From NCBI GenBank assembly GCA_913774355.1, contig CAJYGB010000022.1:124001-188000 (forward strand): a stretch of 64,000 nt of DNA. The letters are read 5' to 3'. Positions 15,786 to 24,006 of this stretch are shown in pieces. Position 1 is the stretch's first letter. Each line of letters begins with the position of its first letter. The notes under the pieces were generated by a model. The model saw only the letters and a program-made list of their open reading frames with translations, made no database searches and had not been told where the DNA came from. This stretch comes from an uncultured Chryseobacterium sp. Lineage in GTDB: Bacteria; Bacteroidota; Bacteroidia; Flavobacteriales; Weeksellaceae. The position numbers and the translations under genes were made by a program.

Positions 15786-17504
15786 ATGAACAAAACACTC
15801 TCAATAGGACTTGCCGGTTTTTCTTTTACCATAGAAGAACACGCATATATAAAACTGAGCGATTACCTGAATGCGTTGAGAAGCTCACTGGATGCTTCAG
15901 AGGCGGATGAAGTAATGCACGATATAGAAATCAGAATGGTGGAAATCTTCAGGGATTCCATGGCAAAACGTGAAGTGATCAACGACTCCGATGTAGAAAG
16001 GGTAATCGCACAGATCGGAAGCCCGGAAAAGATTGAAGAACAGGAAGAAGCCTATTATTCTGAAAAAAATACAAAAAGAACAAACAGCACGGGAACGGAA
16101 TATTCCGATAAAAAGCAGCTGTTCCGTGACCCTGAAAAGCAGAAGATTGCAGGGGTCTGCGCAGGTCTGGCAGCTTACTTCGGGATGGATATCACGGTAA
16201 TGAGGCTGATCTGGGTAGGTGCATTTCTATTCCTTTGGGTAGCGCCAGGATCATCTTTTCTTGTAATCCTTCTTTATTTTATCCTTTGGGCAGTGCTTCC
16301 GAAAGCTGAAACGGCATCCGACTTCCTGAAAATGAAAGGAAAACCGCTGAACTTCGATAACCTAAAGGAAGAATCCAGCAAGCTGGTACAGTTTGCGAAT
16401 GAAACCACGACAAGAGCAGGCGAGATTTATATTGAAAACAAGCCTTACATCAACAATGCCAGCAGCGGGATTTGGAATATCCTAAAATACATCGTGGGAG
16501 TGTTCTTTGCCCTCATGGCTTTCGGAAGCATCATCGGGGTATTTGTTCTGTTCGGTTTATTCGGGATCGATTCCAATTTTCCGGGGGCCAATGAAATGAA
16601 ATTTCTTTTTGATGATGACGGACTTTATACCGTATTTTCAGCACTGATCATCATTGGTTCTTTAATTCCTGCCGTATTGTTTAGTGTATTAAGCATCAAA
16701 ATTTTCTCTCCGAAAACAAAACTGAGAAATATCGGATGGGTATTGGGAGCTCTTTTCCTTACTGTAGTAGGACTCGGCGCTTATTTTGGAATAAGCATGG
16801 CGAAAAGGGAAATGTTCTTCAAAGGTCATAAAGAAGATACGGAAGAAATTTCAATCAACACCAAATCCGATACGATCTATGCAGATTTTAAACAGGTAAC
16901 CATTCCCCAGAATTTCACTGCGTATGACGACGATCTTTATTCTGATAAGGTTTCGGTTTACCACAAAGACTGGATCCATGTGGATGTGACAAGAAAAGCC
17001 GATGTAAAGACGCCTTATCTGATCATCAAAAAAGAAGCAAAAGGATACAATCTTCCTTTAAATGTAAACGTTCCCGTGGATATTATAGGTAATAAGGTAA
17101 TCTTCCCGAATTACATCAAATATCCTTACGAGCACCGGTTCAGGGATTACAGCGTAGATTATGAGCTGGTACTTCCTCTGAAAACCGTAGTGATCCCGGT
17201 AAAACAGGACGGTATCAGTTTCGACGGAGATCTCAATGCAGACGGCATCAACGATAACGACCAGGAAAAAGACGAAGACGGAAATATCAAGATCGAAAAG
17301 AATAAGATCACAGTAAACGGTTCTACTATAGAATACAATTCTGATGACGAAGACAGCATTATTGTGAACGGGAAAAAGGTAGCCAGCGACAAAGCAGATC
17401 AGGTGATCGACTCGATGAAACACAGCATCAAAAAGATGAAAGGCGCCAACATCGACTTCAAAGTAGATAAGGATAAAAACGAAATTTCGATAAAAACCAA
17501 ATAA
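15786..17504 (+). CDS. PspC-domain membrane protein
   Basis: A 572-residue protein. The N-terminal about 95 residues are a helical HAAS-like region (DYLNALRSSLDASEADEVMH, then VERVIAQIGSPEKIEEQEEA). A PspC domain follows at about 112-175 (KQLFRDPEKQKIAGVCAGLAAYFG, then ILLYFILWAVLPKA). Further hydrophobic segments lie near 235-260, 288-312 and 318-338. The C-terminal half is an Asp/Lys-rich periplasmic or cytosolic beta region. PspC proteins are linked to envelope stress. It is co-transcribed with padR. Confidence 0.9.
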   Translation: MNKTLSIGLAGFSFTIEEHAYIKLSDYLNALRSSLDASEADEVMHDIEIRMVEIFRDSMAKREVINDSDVERVIAQIGSPEKIEEQEEAYYSEKNTKRTNSTGTEYSDKKQLFRDPEKQKIAGVCAGLAAYFGMDITVMRLIWVGAFLFLWVAPGSSFLVILLYFILWAVLPKAETASDFLKMKGKPLNFDNLKEESSKLVQFANETTTRAGEIYIENKPYINNASSGIWNILKYIVGVFFALMAFGSIIGVFVLFGLFGIDSNFPGANEMKFLFDDDGLYTVFSALIIIGSLIPAVLFSVLSIKIFSPKTKLRNIGWVLGALFLTVVGLGAYFGISMAKREMFFKGHKEDTEEISINTKSDTIYADFKQVTIPQNFTAYDDDLYSDKVSVYHKDWIHVDVTRKADVKTPYLIIKKEAKGYNLPLNVNVPVDIIGNKVIFPNYIKYPYEHRFRDYSVDYELVLPLKTVVIPVKQDGISFDGDLNADGINDNDQEKDEDGNIKIEKNKITVNGSTIEYNSDDEDSIIVNGKKVASDKADQVIDSMKHSIKKMKGANIDFKVDKDKNEISIKTK

Positions 17505-17628
17505 CCAAAATCCAGAGAGTGGCAGAAGGTGTGGATAGATAACCCAACCGTTTGAAATTCACACTCTTCTTCTCTCAGAGAAAATAAAAAAATGTAAAAA
17601 TTTAATTCTTCATTTCAGGAAAAATATT

Positions 17629-17636
17629 TACATTTG
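17629..17636 (+). promoter_or_regulatory. -7 box of a tiny transcription unit
   Basis: TACATTTG with TTC at 17606-17608, 20 nt upstream. It would start a transcript at about 17643 that ends at the terminator at 17775-17805. Confidence 0.5.
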
Positions 17637-17685
17637 TATAACAAAAAATGATAACCGAAACACTCATTAAAAATATTAAACAATT

Positions 17686-17748
17686 ATGGTACAACTGGCA
17701 TTAGAAATTGTAATGAAAATTGTTGATTTAATCAGCAGTCTGTTTTAA
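17686..17748 (+). CDS. Candidate 20-residue hydrophobic peptide
   Basis: ATG 17686 to TAA 17748 encodes MVQLALEIVMKIVDLISSLF. The sequence is amphipathic to hydrophobic, like small membrane-active peptides. A second overlapping frame (17648-17704) encodes MITETLIKNIKQLWYNWH. Both lie in a unit of about 160 nt with its own promoter box and terminator. The unit could be a peptide gene, a type I toxin, or a non-coding small RNA. No family is recognised. Confidence 0.4.
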   Translation: MVQLALEIVMKIVDLISSLF

Positions 17749-17774
17749 GAGCGATAATATTTCAATATATTTGT

Positions 17775-17805
17775 AAAGTATAACCAATTTGGTTGTACTT
17801 TTTTG
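17775..17805 (+). terminator. Rho-independent terminator of the tiny unit
   Basis: AAAGTATAACCA (17775-17786) pairs with TGGTTGTACTTT (17790-17801) with one G-U pair and a 3-nt loop, followed by T residues. Confidence 0.88.
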
Positions 17806-17822
17806 TTTTTAACCGAAATATT

Positions 17823-18425
17823 ATGAAAAAGCTGATTGGCAGACTGATCTTAAAATTAATGGGCTGGAAAGTCGTCCTGCAGGGCGATGCAAGCAGCCTG
17901 GACCGCTGTATCCTGGTTGTGGCACCGCACACCCACAATATGGAATACATCCTGGGAAATCTTGCCTATTGGTCTTTGGGAAAACCGTTGAAAATCATCA
18001 TCAAAGATGCCCATACCAAAGCCTGGTACGGCGGGATCGTGAGAGCGCTCGGCGGAATCGGGATCGACCGCAGCCGGAAAAACGACCTGATCAATTTCGT
18101 AGCAGAACAGTTTGCAAAAGATGATTTCAGCCTGGTGATCACTCCCGAGGGCACCCGAAGCTGGGTTCCGAAATGGAGAAAAGGATTCTACCATATGGCA
18201 CTGGCAGCAAAAGTCCCCATCGTTCTGGCCGCAGGAGATTTCAAAAGGAATACTATTTTCCTGGGGTATACGATCCCTTACGAAAGGCTTGCTTCAGTAC
18301 CTTTTACGGAAATCATGCGGGAAATCCAGGACTACTACGTTAAAAACGATATCGGCCCGAAAATTCCGGAAAACTGGAACCCGAATATCATGGGTACCGA
18401 TTCCGAAACAACATCCGCCAACTAG
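17823..18425 (+). CDS. 1-acyl-glycerol-3-phosphate acyltransferase-like protein
   Basis: A 200-residue PlsC-like acyltransferase. The first conserved block reads VAPHTHNMEYILG, giving H-x4-E where the family normally has H-x4-D. The second block (GGIGIDRSRKNDL) and the third (VITPEGTRSWVPKWRKGFYHMAL) are normal. ATG 17823 (MKKLIGRLILKLMGWKVVLQ) is preferred over the upstream ATG at 17793, which lies within the preceding terminator. A TATATTTG box at 17766-17773 could drive it. It probably acylates a lysophospholipid at the inner membrane. Confidence 0.85.
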   Translation: MKKLIGRLILKLMGWKVVLQGDASSLDRCILVVAPHTHNMEYILGNLAYWSLGKPLKIIIKDAHTKAWYGGIVRALGGIGIDRSRKNDLINFVAEQFAKDDFSLVITPEGTRSWVPKWRKGFYHMALAAKVPIVLAAGDFKRNTIFLGYTIPYERLASVPFTEIMREIQDYYVKNDIGPKIPENWNPNIMGTDSETTSAN

Positions 18426-18461
18426 CTACTGGCTACTGGCTACTGGCTACTGGCTACTGGC
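18425..18461 (+). repeat. Heptamer tandem repeat
   Basis: Five exact copies of GCTACTG plus GC, beginning at the last base of the TAG stop codon of the acyltransferase gene. It is a candidate slippage site. Confidence 0.9.
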
Positions 18462-18506
18462 AAAATTATTCATTACTTATTACCCACTACTTATTACTCA
18501 TAAAAG

Positions 18507-18941
18507 ATGTACATTAAAGATCAACCGAAGGAAGAAATACTGACATTCATCAACAGCTGGGGCGGTGAGACTTTCGCCAAAACCCTGGAGATCCGTTTTA
18601 CGGATATTGATGTTGAAAATGAAACCTTAACCGCTACTATGCCTATTCTTCCAAGGATTCATCAGCCTTTCGGGATCATGCACGGCGGGGCGAGCTGTGT
18701 ATTGGCTGAAACGATGGGTTCAAGCTTGTCCAACATCTTTATCGACGGCGAAAAATACTTCGGCGTAGGAACCAACATCAATACCAATCACCTGAAAAGC
18801 AAAAAAGACGGAACGGTAAAGGCCGTAGCGCGGTTTATCCGGAAAGGAAAAACCATGCACGTCTCGGAAATAGAAATCCGCGATGAAAAAGATACGCTGA
18901 TCAGCCATACCACCATGACGAACACCATCATCCGTAAGTAA
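18507..18941 (+). CDS. PaaI-like hotdog thioesterase
   Basis: A 144-residue hotdog-fold thioesterase. The catalytic region is RIHQPFGIMHGGASCVLAETMGSSL, with the HGG...E pattern of the PaaI/YbdB/MenI group. It is followed by VGTNINTNHLKSKKDGTVKAVARF and a final strand MHVSEIEIRDEKDTLISHT. Members hydrolyse aromatic or isoprenoid-quinone acyl-CoA intermediates. DHNA-CoA hydrolysis for menaquinone is possible but not shown here. A terminator follows directly. Confidence 0.9.
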   Translation: MYIKDQPKEEILTFINSWGGETFAKTLEIRFTDIDVENETLTATMPILPRIHQPFGIMHGGASCVLAETMGSSLSNIFIDGEKYFGVGTNINTNHLKSKKDGTVKAVARFIRKGKTMHVSEIEIRDEKDTLISHTTMTNTIIRK

Positions 18942-18961
18942 AATATAACGGACTAAAATAC

Positions 18962-18989
18962 AAAGCTCAAAAATTTTTGAGCTTTTTTT
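18962..18989 (+). terminator. Rho-independent terminator
   Basis: AAAGCTCAAAA pairs with TTTTTGAGCTTT and is followed by a T run. It ends the thioesterase gene. Confidence 0.9.
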
Positions 18990-18998
18990 GTTTACTGG

Positions 18999-19385
18999 CT
19001 GCAACCTTTTTATTTTTCTGCATCCTATAAGAAACTAACGACCATGAAGACTCCTATTTTAAATTTTATAATTTTGTTGATATTCGGCATTCCATGTTTA
19101 TTACCTTCCAATGAACATATAACAGGAATTTTGGTAAGCAATTCTTACTTTTGAGACAGCGATCTAAAAACATCTTTTTTAGATCAAAATTACGCTGTTG
19201 TTCAGTATGCATTTCTTCTTCAATATAATAAAGCAACAAATGCATATTTAATTAAAAATAATATTGAAATAGAGAACATTACCAATCTGCCAATACATTA
19301 GTAAATGCTTTCATCTCAGTTTTATCGTAGCGAATTAAAAATATTTTCAAAAATACTGCAACCTTTTCATTTTTTTTCATCTTAT
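18999..19385 (+). pseudogene. Collapsed tandem copy of the downstream lipoprotein gene
   Basis: An upstream block (CTGCAACC...CATCCTATAAGAAACTAACGACC) and a signal-peptide start MKTPILNFIILLIFG (ATG 19044, stop 19154) resemble the region around 19401. Nucleotides about 19225-19385 (KNNIEIENITNLP, then TAAATGCTTTCATCTCAG) resemble the 3' end of the same gene at about 20330-20475. The middle is missing. It is therefore an internally deleted paralogue in direct orientation. Confidence 0.7.
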
Positions 19386-19400
19386 AAGAAATTAGTAACC

Positions 19401-20432
19401 ATGAAGACTTTAATTTTACCTTTTTTATTTCTATTAACTCTTATTTTTTCCTGTACACCGAATGACAATGATGAAATTCTTGAAAAAAATGTCGCTTCAT
19501 ATGATGTATACGTAGCAGGGATGGAAAATTATAAAGCGTGTTACTGGAAAAACAATATTAAAATAAACCTTTTTTCTCCGGACAGCACAACTGCCAATAA
19601 AATCCTTATAGAAAATAACGATGTACATGTTCTGGGAAAAACCCGAGCAAACTTCAACGGCAGTTATTACTACTGGAAAAATAATGTACGTTTGAACTTA
19701 GAACAATACCTAGGTATTCCAGCCGGGCATTACTATAAAATCCTAGATATGGCAGTTGATGGTAATGACACGTATTTTATCGGATATTATGATACGCTTT
19801 CACCGGTTGCTGTTCAAAAATATGCTTTTTGTCTTTGGAAAAACGGGATAAAGACAGAGCTTAATACATCTGACAATATTATCTATGACGATTCGAAAAT
19901 TAGTGTTTTTAATCATCAGTCCTATATTTCTGCAACAATACTTAACGCAGGTACAATTGAGTCCGGGTATTATGTAAATTCCGTATTTCACACAGTTCCT
20001 GGAATCATCCGCGTATGTAATTTTGCAGAAACCTTATCCGGAATCCAGTTTCTTTATACTAAAAATTACAATTACTATTTCATGCAATTATCAACCAATA
20101 CAGAGATTCTTGCTGCGAACTTTTCACATCCAGCTTTTACCTTTGGTAAAATTTCCGGCGAAAAAACTTCTGCTAACTATTATATAATAGGAAGAATGCT
20201 GATGAATAACTTTTATTATAAAAACAATATAGAGACGACATTCCCTTTGGACCCGGACTATGAAACTATTCAGGATTTGTTTGTGCTTGATGGGAATGTA
20301 TATGTAATAAAGCAAAAAAGTACACCTTTCGCAAGTAAAGTATACATAAACAATAATGAGACACAAAGTATTACCAATCCTGCTAATACTGTTATAAATG
20401 CTTTCAACTCAGTATTTGTTGTCGCGAATTAA
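19401..20432 (+). CDS. Lipoprotein with WKN-type repeats
   Basis: A 343-residue lipoprotein. The signal MKTLILPFLFLLTLIFSC ends at the lipid-modified Cys. The mature protein repeats a motif of about 40-45 residues around Y/C-W-K-N-N (ACYWKNNIKINLF, YYYWKNNVRLNL, CLWKNGIKTEL, FYYKNNIETTF, VYINNNETQSI), suggesting a beta-propeller-like repeat fold. No enzyme motif is seen. ATG 19401 is chosen because it begins the signal peptide; the longer frame from 19305 crosses the decayed copy upstream. A paralogous remnant precedes it. Confidence 0.78.
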   Translation: MKTLILPFLFLLTLIFSCTPNDNDEILEKNVASYDVYVAGMENYKACYWKNNIKINLFSPDSTTANKILIENNDVHVLGKTRANFNGSYYYWKNNVRLNLEQYLGIPAGHYYKILDMAVDGNDTYFIGYYDTLSPVAVQKYAFCLWKNGIKTELNTSDNIIYDDSKISVFNHQSYISATILNAGTIESGYYVNSVFHTVPGIIRVCNFAETLSGIQFLYTKNYNYYFMQLSTNTEILAANFSHPAFTFGKISGEKTSANYYIIGRMLMNNFYYKNNIETTFPLDPDYETIQDLFVLDGNVYVIKQKSTPFASKVYINNNETQSITNPANTVINAFNSVFVVAN

Positions 20433-20489
20433 AATATTTTCAAAAACACTGCAACTTTTTCATTTTTTTTCATCTTTACACTATAAAAC

Positions 20490-20497
20490 TAATTTTG
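20490..20497 (+). promoter_or_regulatory. -7 promoter box of the sigma-factor gene
   Basis: TAATTTTG, an exact TAnnTTTG. It would give a 5' leader of about 120 nt containing the hairpin at 20525-20569. Confidence 0.45.
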
Positions 20498-20524
20498 TGA
20501 AAATTATTTCGTAGCCTTTTTTAT

Positions 20525-20569
20525 TAAATTTACCTTCATTCCGGGCAGTGCCGGGATGAGGTGAATTTA
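20525..20569 (+). promoter_or_regulatory. Long hairpin in the sigma-factor leader
   Basis: TAAATTTACCTTCATTCCGG (20525-20544) pairs with CCGGGATGAGGTGAATTTA (20551-20569) with one bulge and two G-U-type pairs. No T run follows, so it is not a classical terminator. It lies between the promoter box at 20490 and the ATG at 20624. Confidence 0.6.
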
Positions 20570-20623
20570 AGTAATAATATATGCGTGGCAGGACAATAAT
20601 AGATTGTCAGCCGGATAAAGAAT

Positions 20624-21733
20624 ATGATTCAGAATACCAATACCTTAAACTGGCAAAAGATCTACCTAGACTACTCCCCAAAACTTCTGGGGATTTGTCG
20701 CAGATACATATCAGATATTTATACAGCAGAAGATATTGTACAGGACAGCTTTATTACTGCCATTCAGAAAAACGATCAACTGAATGATGAAAAGGCCTTG
20801 TTTGCCTGGCTGAAAAAAATCGTGGTAAACAATGCTTTACAGCACATCCGTAAACACAGCAAAGATACGTTCGTCACAACGGAACCTTCAGAAATCCCAG
20901 ATACCTATTCAGAAATGGACCACTCTCTTTCAGAAGAAAAAAACATCTTCATTTACGACTTTACCCGTGAGGAACTGTTGTCTTCGATCGACAGTCTTCC
21001 GTCTCATCATAAATCGGTTTTTAATTTGTATTTTATTGAAAATCATTCCCATACCGAAATCTCCGGATTGTTGGGCATTACGGTTAATACATCCAAATCT
21101 CATCTGCTGAGAGCAAAAAAAACAGTGCAGAATCATTTGATGAATAATTTTATAGATCAGAAGACACCGAAAAAGAAAATGGCACAGCTTCTTGTCTTAT
21201 TCGGTTTTGGCGGATTGCTTTGGGCACAAACCTTTCGAAGTAAATTTGCCGACTTTAAAATCCAGCCCTCAAGAAAACTGGAAATTTCTTCTGAGATACC
21301 AGACAAAATTTCTATTCTGACCTCAAATAATTCTTTAAGCAGAAAAGTAATTATATCGGTAACACTTCTGATTATTATTCTTGGATCTGTTTTCTTTATA
21401 CATCCGGGAGATGGATTTTTTACCGCTAACAATTCAGCCATTTTATCAGAATCAGCGGATGCAGTTCATGTTGAACGAAATGAAAATAAGGCAGATAAAA
21501 ATAAGATGGCAGCAGAAATACACCAAAATTTAACCGGACAGAATAAAAAAGAAGAATTATCCGAAGACAACGGATTAAATAATACATACAAAGCACAGCC
21601 GGCCGAAAAAAAGTTGCCAAGCAGACAAAATCCCCAAAAGAACATAGATAAAGACTCTGTCCATGAAATACCACACAGAGTGGTAGTCGTCAAAAAAATC
21701 ATTAAAAGAGACACTATCTTTGTAGAAAAATAA
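20624..21733 (+). CDS. ECF-type sigma factor with membrane-spanning C-terminal extension
   Basis: A 369-residue protein. Residues about 15-80 are sigma region 2 (DYSPKLLGICRRYISDIYTA, EDIVQDSFITAIQKN, WLKKIVVNNALQHIRKH). Residues about 118-170 are region 4 (SSIDSLPSHHKSVFNLYFIE, then EISGLLGITVNTSKSHLLRA). Ordinary ECF factors stop near 170-190. This one continues with a hydrophobic stretch (186-202) and a clear membrane helix (241-260, KVIISVTLLIIILGSVFFIH), then a Lys/Glu-rich tail ending VVVVKKIIKRDTIFVEK. The layout suggests a sigma factor anchored to the membrane with a periplasmic tail. The next gene, 14 nt on, encodes an outer-membrane-like protein. Confidence 0.85.
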   Translation: MIQNTNTLNWQKIYLDYSPKLLGICRRYISDIYTAEDIVQDSFITAIQKNDQLNDEKALFAWLKKIVVNNALQHIRKHSKDTFVTTEPSEIPDTYSEMDHSLSEEKNIFIYDFTREELLSSIDSLPSHHKSVFNLYFIENHSHTEISGLLGITVNTSKSHLLRAKKTVQNHLMNNFIDQKTPKKKMAQLLVLFGFGGLLWAQTFRSKFADFKIQPSRKLEISSEIPDKISILTSNNSLSRKVIISVTLLIIILGSVFFIHPGDGFFTANNSAILSESADAVHVERNENKADKNKMAAEIHQNLTGQNKKEELSEDNGLNNTYKAQPAEKKLPSRQNPQKNIDKDSVHEIPHRVVVVKKIIKRDTIFVEK

Positions 21734-21747
21734 ACTGCCGACAGACC

Positions 21748-22650
21748 ATGATATTCAGAAAACCTGTATTGCTTTTATCAATCATAACGGTAAGCCTTTC
21801 ATTTGCCCAGAGCCGTAAAAAAAAGAAAGTGGACACCGTATATGTCTATGAAAAAGTGGTCGTTTATGATACGGTCTACCGTTTCAACCCTTTACCGTCC
21901 AGGTTAAAAGATCTGATCTTTCCCGAATTTAAAGTTGAAGAAACAAAATTTGTACGGAATGTTTACAAAGAAGAAATCGATCGGCAAAGAGCTTCCAGAA
22001 GAGCCAGATTACGCCGGCCGGCTGCTTTTCTATATGGAATTGAAGGGGGAATGGGCCTGAAAAATACAGGCTGGACTACCGAAAGTTCAGGACAGAACAA
22101 CCAGTTCGGAGAATATCTCGGACTCTGGGCCTCCAGAAGTTTTTTTAATAATCGACTTTCAGTGATGCTTTCAGCGGATGTATCCCATTGGAATTCTTCT
22201 TTTGACCTGGACGCCAATAAAGAAGATACTTTTCTCAATGGCTATTATTTTACGGAAGATCACCTGCCGCTTTTATTTCAAAGGTTTAATAATCAACACT
22301 TCGAGTATGCTTTACAGCTGAAGTTTTTATACGATTGGAAAAATATCCGCCCGTTTGTCGGAATCCTCGCCGACCGGAATACCTATAAAATGCAGTTCCT
22401 GGTTCCGGAAAACAATGTTATGAACCGGCTTGACGATTTTACAACCGATCAGACTAACATCGGCTTTTCGTTAGGAATCCAATACCGGGTTTTCAGACGT
22501 TTTCTGCTCTCCGCCGAATATCAGCAATATATGCTGAAGAATCTTTCATTAAAAAATCCGGACTTTAATTTTGAGATTTTTAAGACGAATAATACCTTTG
22601 CAGAAAGAAAAATAAGCGTTGGAATTTCCTACATCCTTTCAAAGCTCTGA
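21748..22650 (+). CDS. Outer-membrane beta-barrel-like protein
   Basis: A 300-residue exported protein. The signal peptide is followed by SRKKKKVDTVYVYEKVVVYD, a repeated DTVY motif that echoes the tail of the preceding sigma factor (RDTIFVEK). The C-terminal two-thirds alternate hydrophobic residues and aromatic-Gly turns (YLGLWASRSFFNNRLSVMLS, QYRVFRRFLLSAEYQQYMLK) and end in ISVGISYILSKL, as expected for a beta-barrel. It is co-transcribed with the sigma gene. No named family is certain. Confidence 0.72.
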   Translation: MIFRKPVLLLSIITVSLSFAQSRKKKKVDTVYVYEKVVVYDTVYRFNPLPSRLKDLIFPEFKVEETKFVRNVYKEEIDRQRASRRARLRRPAAFLYGIEGGMGLKNTGWTTESSGQNNQFGEYLGLWASRSFFNNRLSVMLSADVSHWNSSFDLDANKEDTFLNGYYFTEDHLPLLFQRFNNQHFEYALQLKFLYDWKNIRPFVGILADRNTYKMQFLVPENNVMNRLDDFTTDQTNIGFSLGIQYRVFRRFLLSAEYQQYMLKNLSLKNPDFNFEIFKTNNTFAERKISVGISYILSKL

Positions 22651-22670
22651 TTTCTGTAAATACCCGTGTA

Positions 22671-23639
22671 ATGATTTACTTCAAATTTCCTTTCAACGAA
22701 AAACTTTACGCCACTGACGAAAGTTCAGTACAGCAAAATATCTGCTTTCATACTTTTGACGGATCAGGCAAAATCGATTTTACCGGAAATATGATTGAAG
22801 TAAACACCGGAGATTTCGCTCAGAAAAATATTTCAAGTAGATCATTACCTGAAGATAAGAGCGGATTTACTGCCGAAACCAAAACAGAATACCTGCATCA
22901 GCTGGAAAAGGTCATGGCTGTGATCAGAGAACATAAACTCCCAAAGCTTGTTTACTCACGCAGAAAAATTTTCAGGGATTTTCAGGAAATTGATTTGAAA
23001 AAAAGCTTTGAAAACCTTTGCCAATCCTATCCGAATGCTTTCAGGTATATTTTTATAAATGACCGACAATCCTGGATGGGGGCTTTTTCCGAAGTGCTGG
23101 GAAAATTCAGCAAAAAGACACACGAATTTGAAACCATGAGCCTTGCCGGAACGCTCCCCGTTTCAGAAAGCTGGTCGGAAAAGGAAATCGAAGAGCAGAA
23201 GCCTGTAACCCGCTATATCAGGAATATTTTAAAAAATTACTCTGAAAACATTGATGAATCCGGAACTTACGATCATATTTCCGGCAATATCAAACATCTC
23301 CGTACCGATTTTAAGGCAAAGATACGGACGGAAGATCTCGATGCCATTATTCAGGAGCTGCATCCTACGCCGGCAGTTTGCGGCATGCCAAAAGAATTCT
23401 GTAAGGAAAGCATCCAGAAGCTTGAAAAATTCCCGCGAGAACTCTATGCCGGTTACATCAAAATTGAGACTGAAGACACAGTCCATTACTTCGTCAACCT
23501 CCGGTGTGCGAAGCTTTATCAAAATGCCGTTCATGTATTTGTAGGCGGCGGGATTACCGCACAAAGTAACCCGGAAAAAGAATGGGCCGAAACCGAGCTT
23601 AAATCCGAAGCGGTGGTGAAAAATCTCGTTGTTTTATAA
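22671..23639 (+). CDS. menF: Isochorismate synthase (short form)
   Basis: A 322-residue chorismate-binding enzyme that should convert chorismate to isochorismate for menaquinone synthesis. The catalytic half is intact: KVMAVIREHKLPKLVYSRRK, FRYIFINDRQSWMGAFSEVL, FETMSLAGTLPVSESWSEKE, LHPTPAVCGMPKEFC, and YAGYIKIE through VFVGGGITAQSNPEKEWAET. The N-terminal region is much shorter than in E. coli MenF (about 430 residues), as in other Bacteroidetes. Other men genes are not adjacent; menC lies at 52217. Confidence 0.9.
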   Translation: MIYFKFPFNEKLYATDESSVQQNICFHTFDGSGKIDFTGNMIEVNTGDFAQKNISSRSLPEDKSGFTAETKTEYLHQLEKVMAVIREHKLPKLVYSRRKIFRDFQEIDLKKSFENLCQSYPNAFRYIFINDRQSWMGAFSEVLGKFSKKTHEFETMSLAGTLPVSESWSEKEIEEQKPVTRYIRNILKNYSENIDESGTYDHISGNIKHLRTDFKAKIRTEDLDAIIQELHPTPAVCGMPKEFCKESIQKLEKFPRELYAGYIKIETEDTVHYFVNLRCAKLYQNAVHVFVGGGITAQSNPEKEWAETELKSEAVVKNLVVL

Positions 23640-24006
23640 TTCTGATTCTTGGGAAATTGTTGAATTTTTTAACCAACGTTTATCAACATCTTCGTCATTC
23701 CGGAGGAATCTAAGCTCGAATCTTTCCAGGCGATTCTCTAATATTACGTTGAGATCCACTGCGAGGATGTCAAGCGGAGTGCTTAAACTGTGCTTCAACA
23801 TATAACGAATGACATCAGGTAACTGAGGTACCCGCAGCACAACATCATCTGTGAAAATTTATGTAATCCACAGTTAATAATATACGCTCACAGACTCCCA
23901 GCTTACATCCTGTTAGATAATCATCTTCACTAATCCACTAATCTGTGGCCAACAAAAAACCTCTTTCAAAACTGAAAGAGGCCTATAATAATCTATGATT
24001 TTAAAC
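23640..24006. other. Spacer with GTCATTC-type repeat
   Basis: This 367-nt spacer contains a REP-like element (about 23693-23815: CGTCATTCCGGAGGAATCTA, later AACGAATGAC) and the terminator at 23954. A minus frame at 23634-23840 coincides with the element and is not a supported gene. Confidence 0.6.
23954..23981 (-). terminator. Rho-independent terminator
   Basis: CCTCTTTC (23960-23967) pairs with GAAAGAGG (23974-23981). The six A on the left are the T tract for the minus-strand gene ending at 24007. Confidence 0.9.

Noticed and set aside
18425..18461. Short tandem repeat considered as a CRISPR array
   Set aside because: Units are 7 nt with no spacers; it is a simple tandem repeat.
20581..20787. 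Alternative 68-residue frame at the sigma-factor start
   Set aside because: It overlaps sigma region 2 in another frame and is a shadow.
23634..23840. Minus frame of 68 residues behind the isochorismate synthase
   Set aside because: It coincides with a REP-like spacer element and has no family resemblance.
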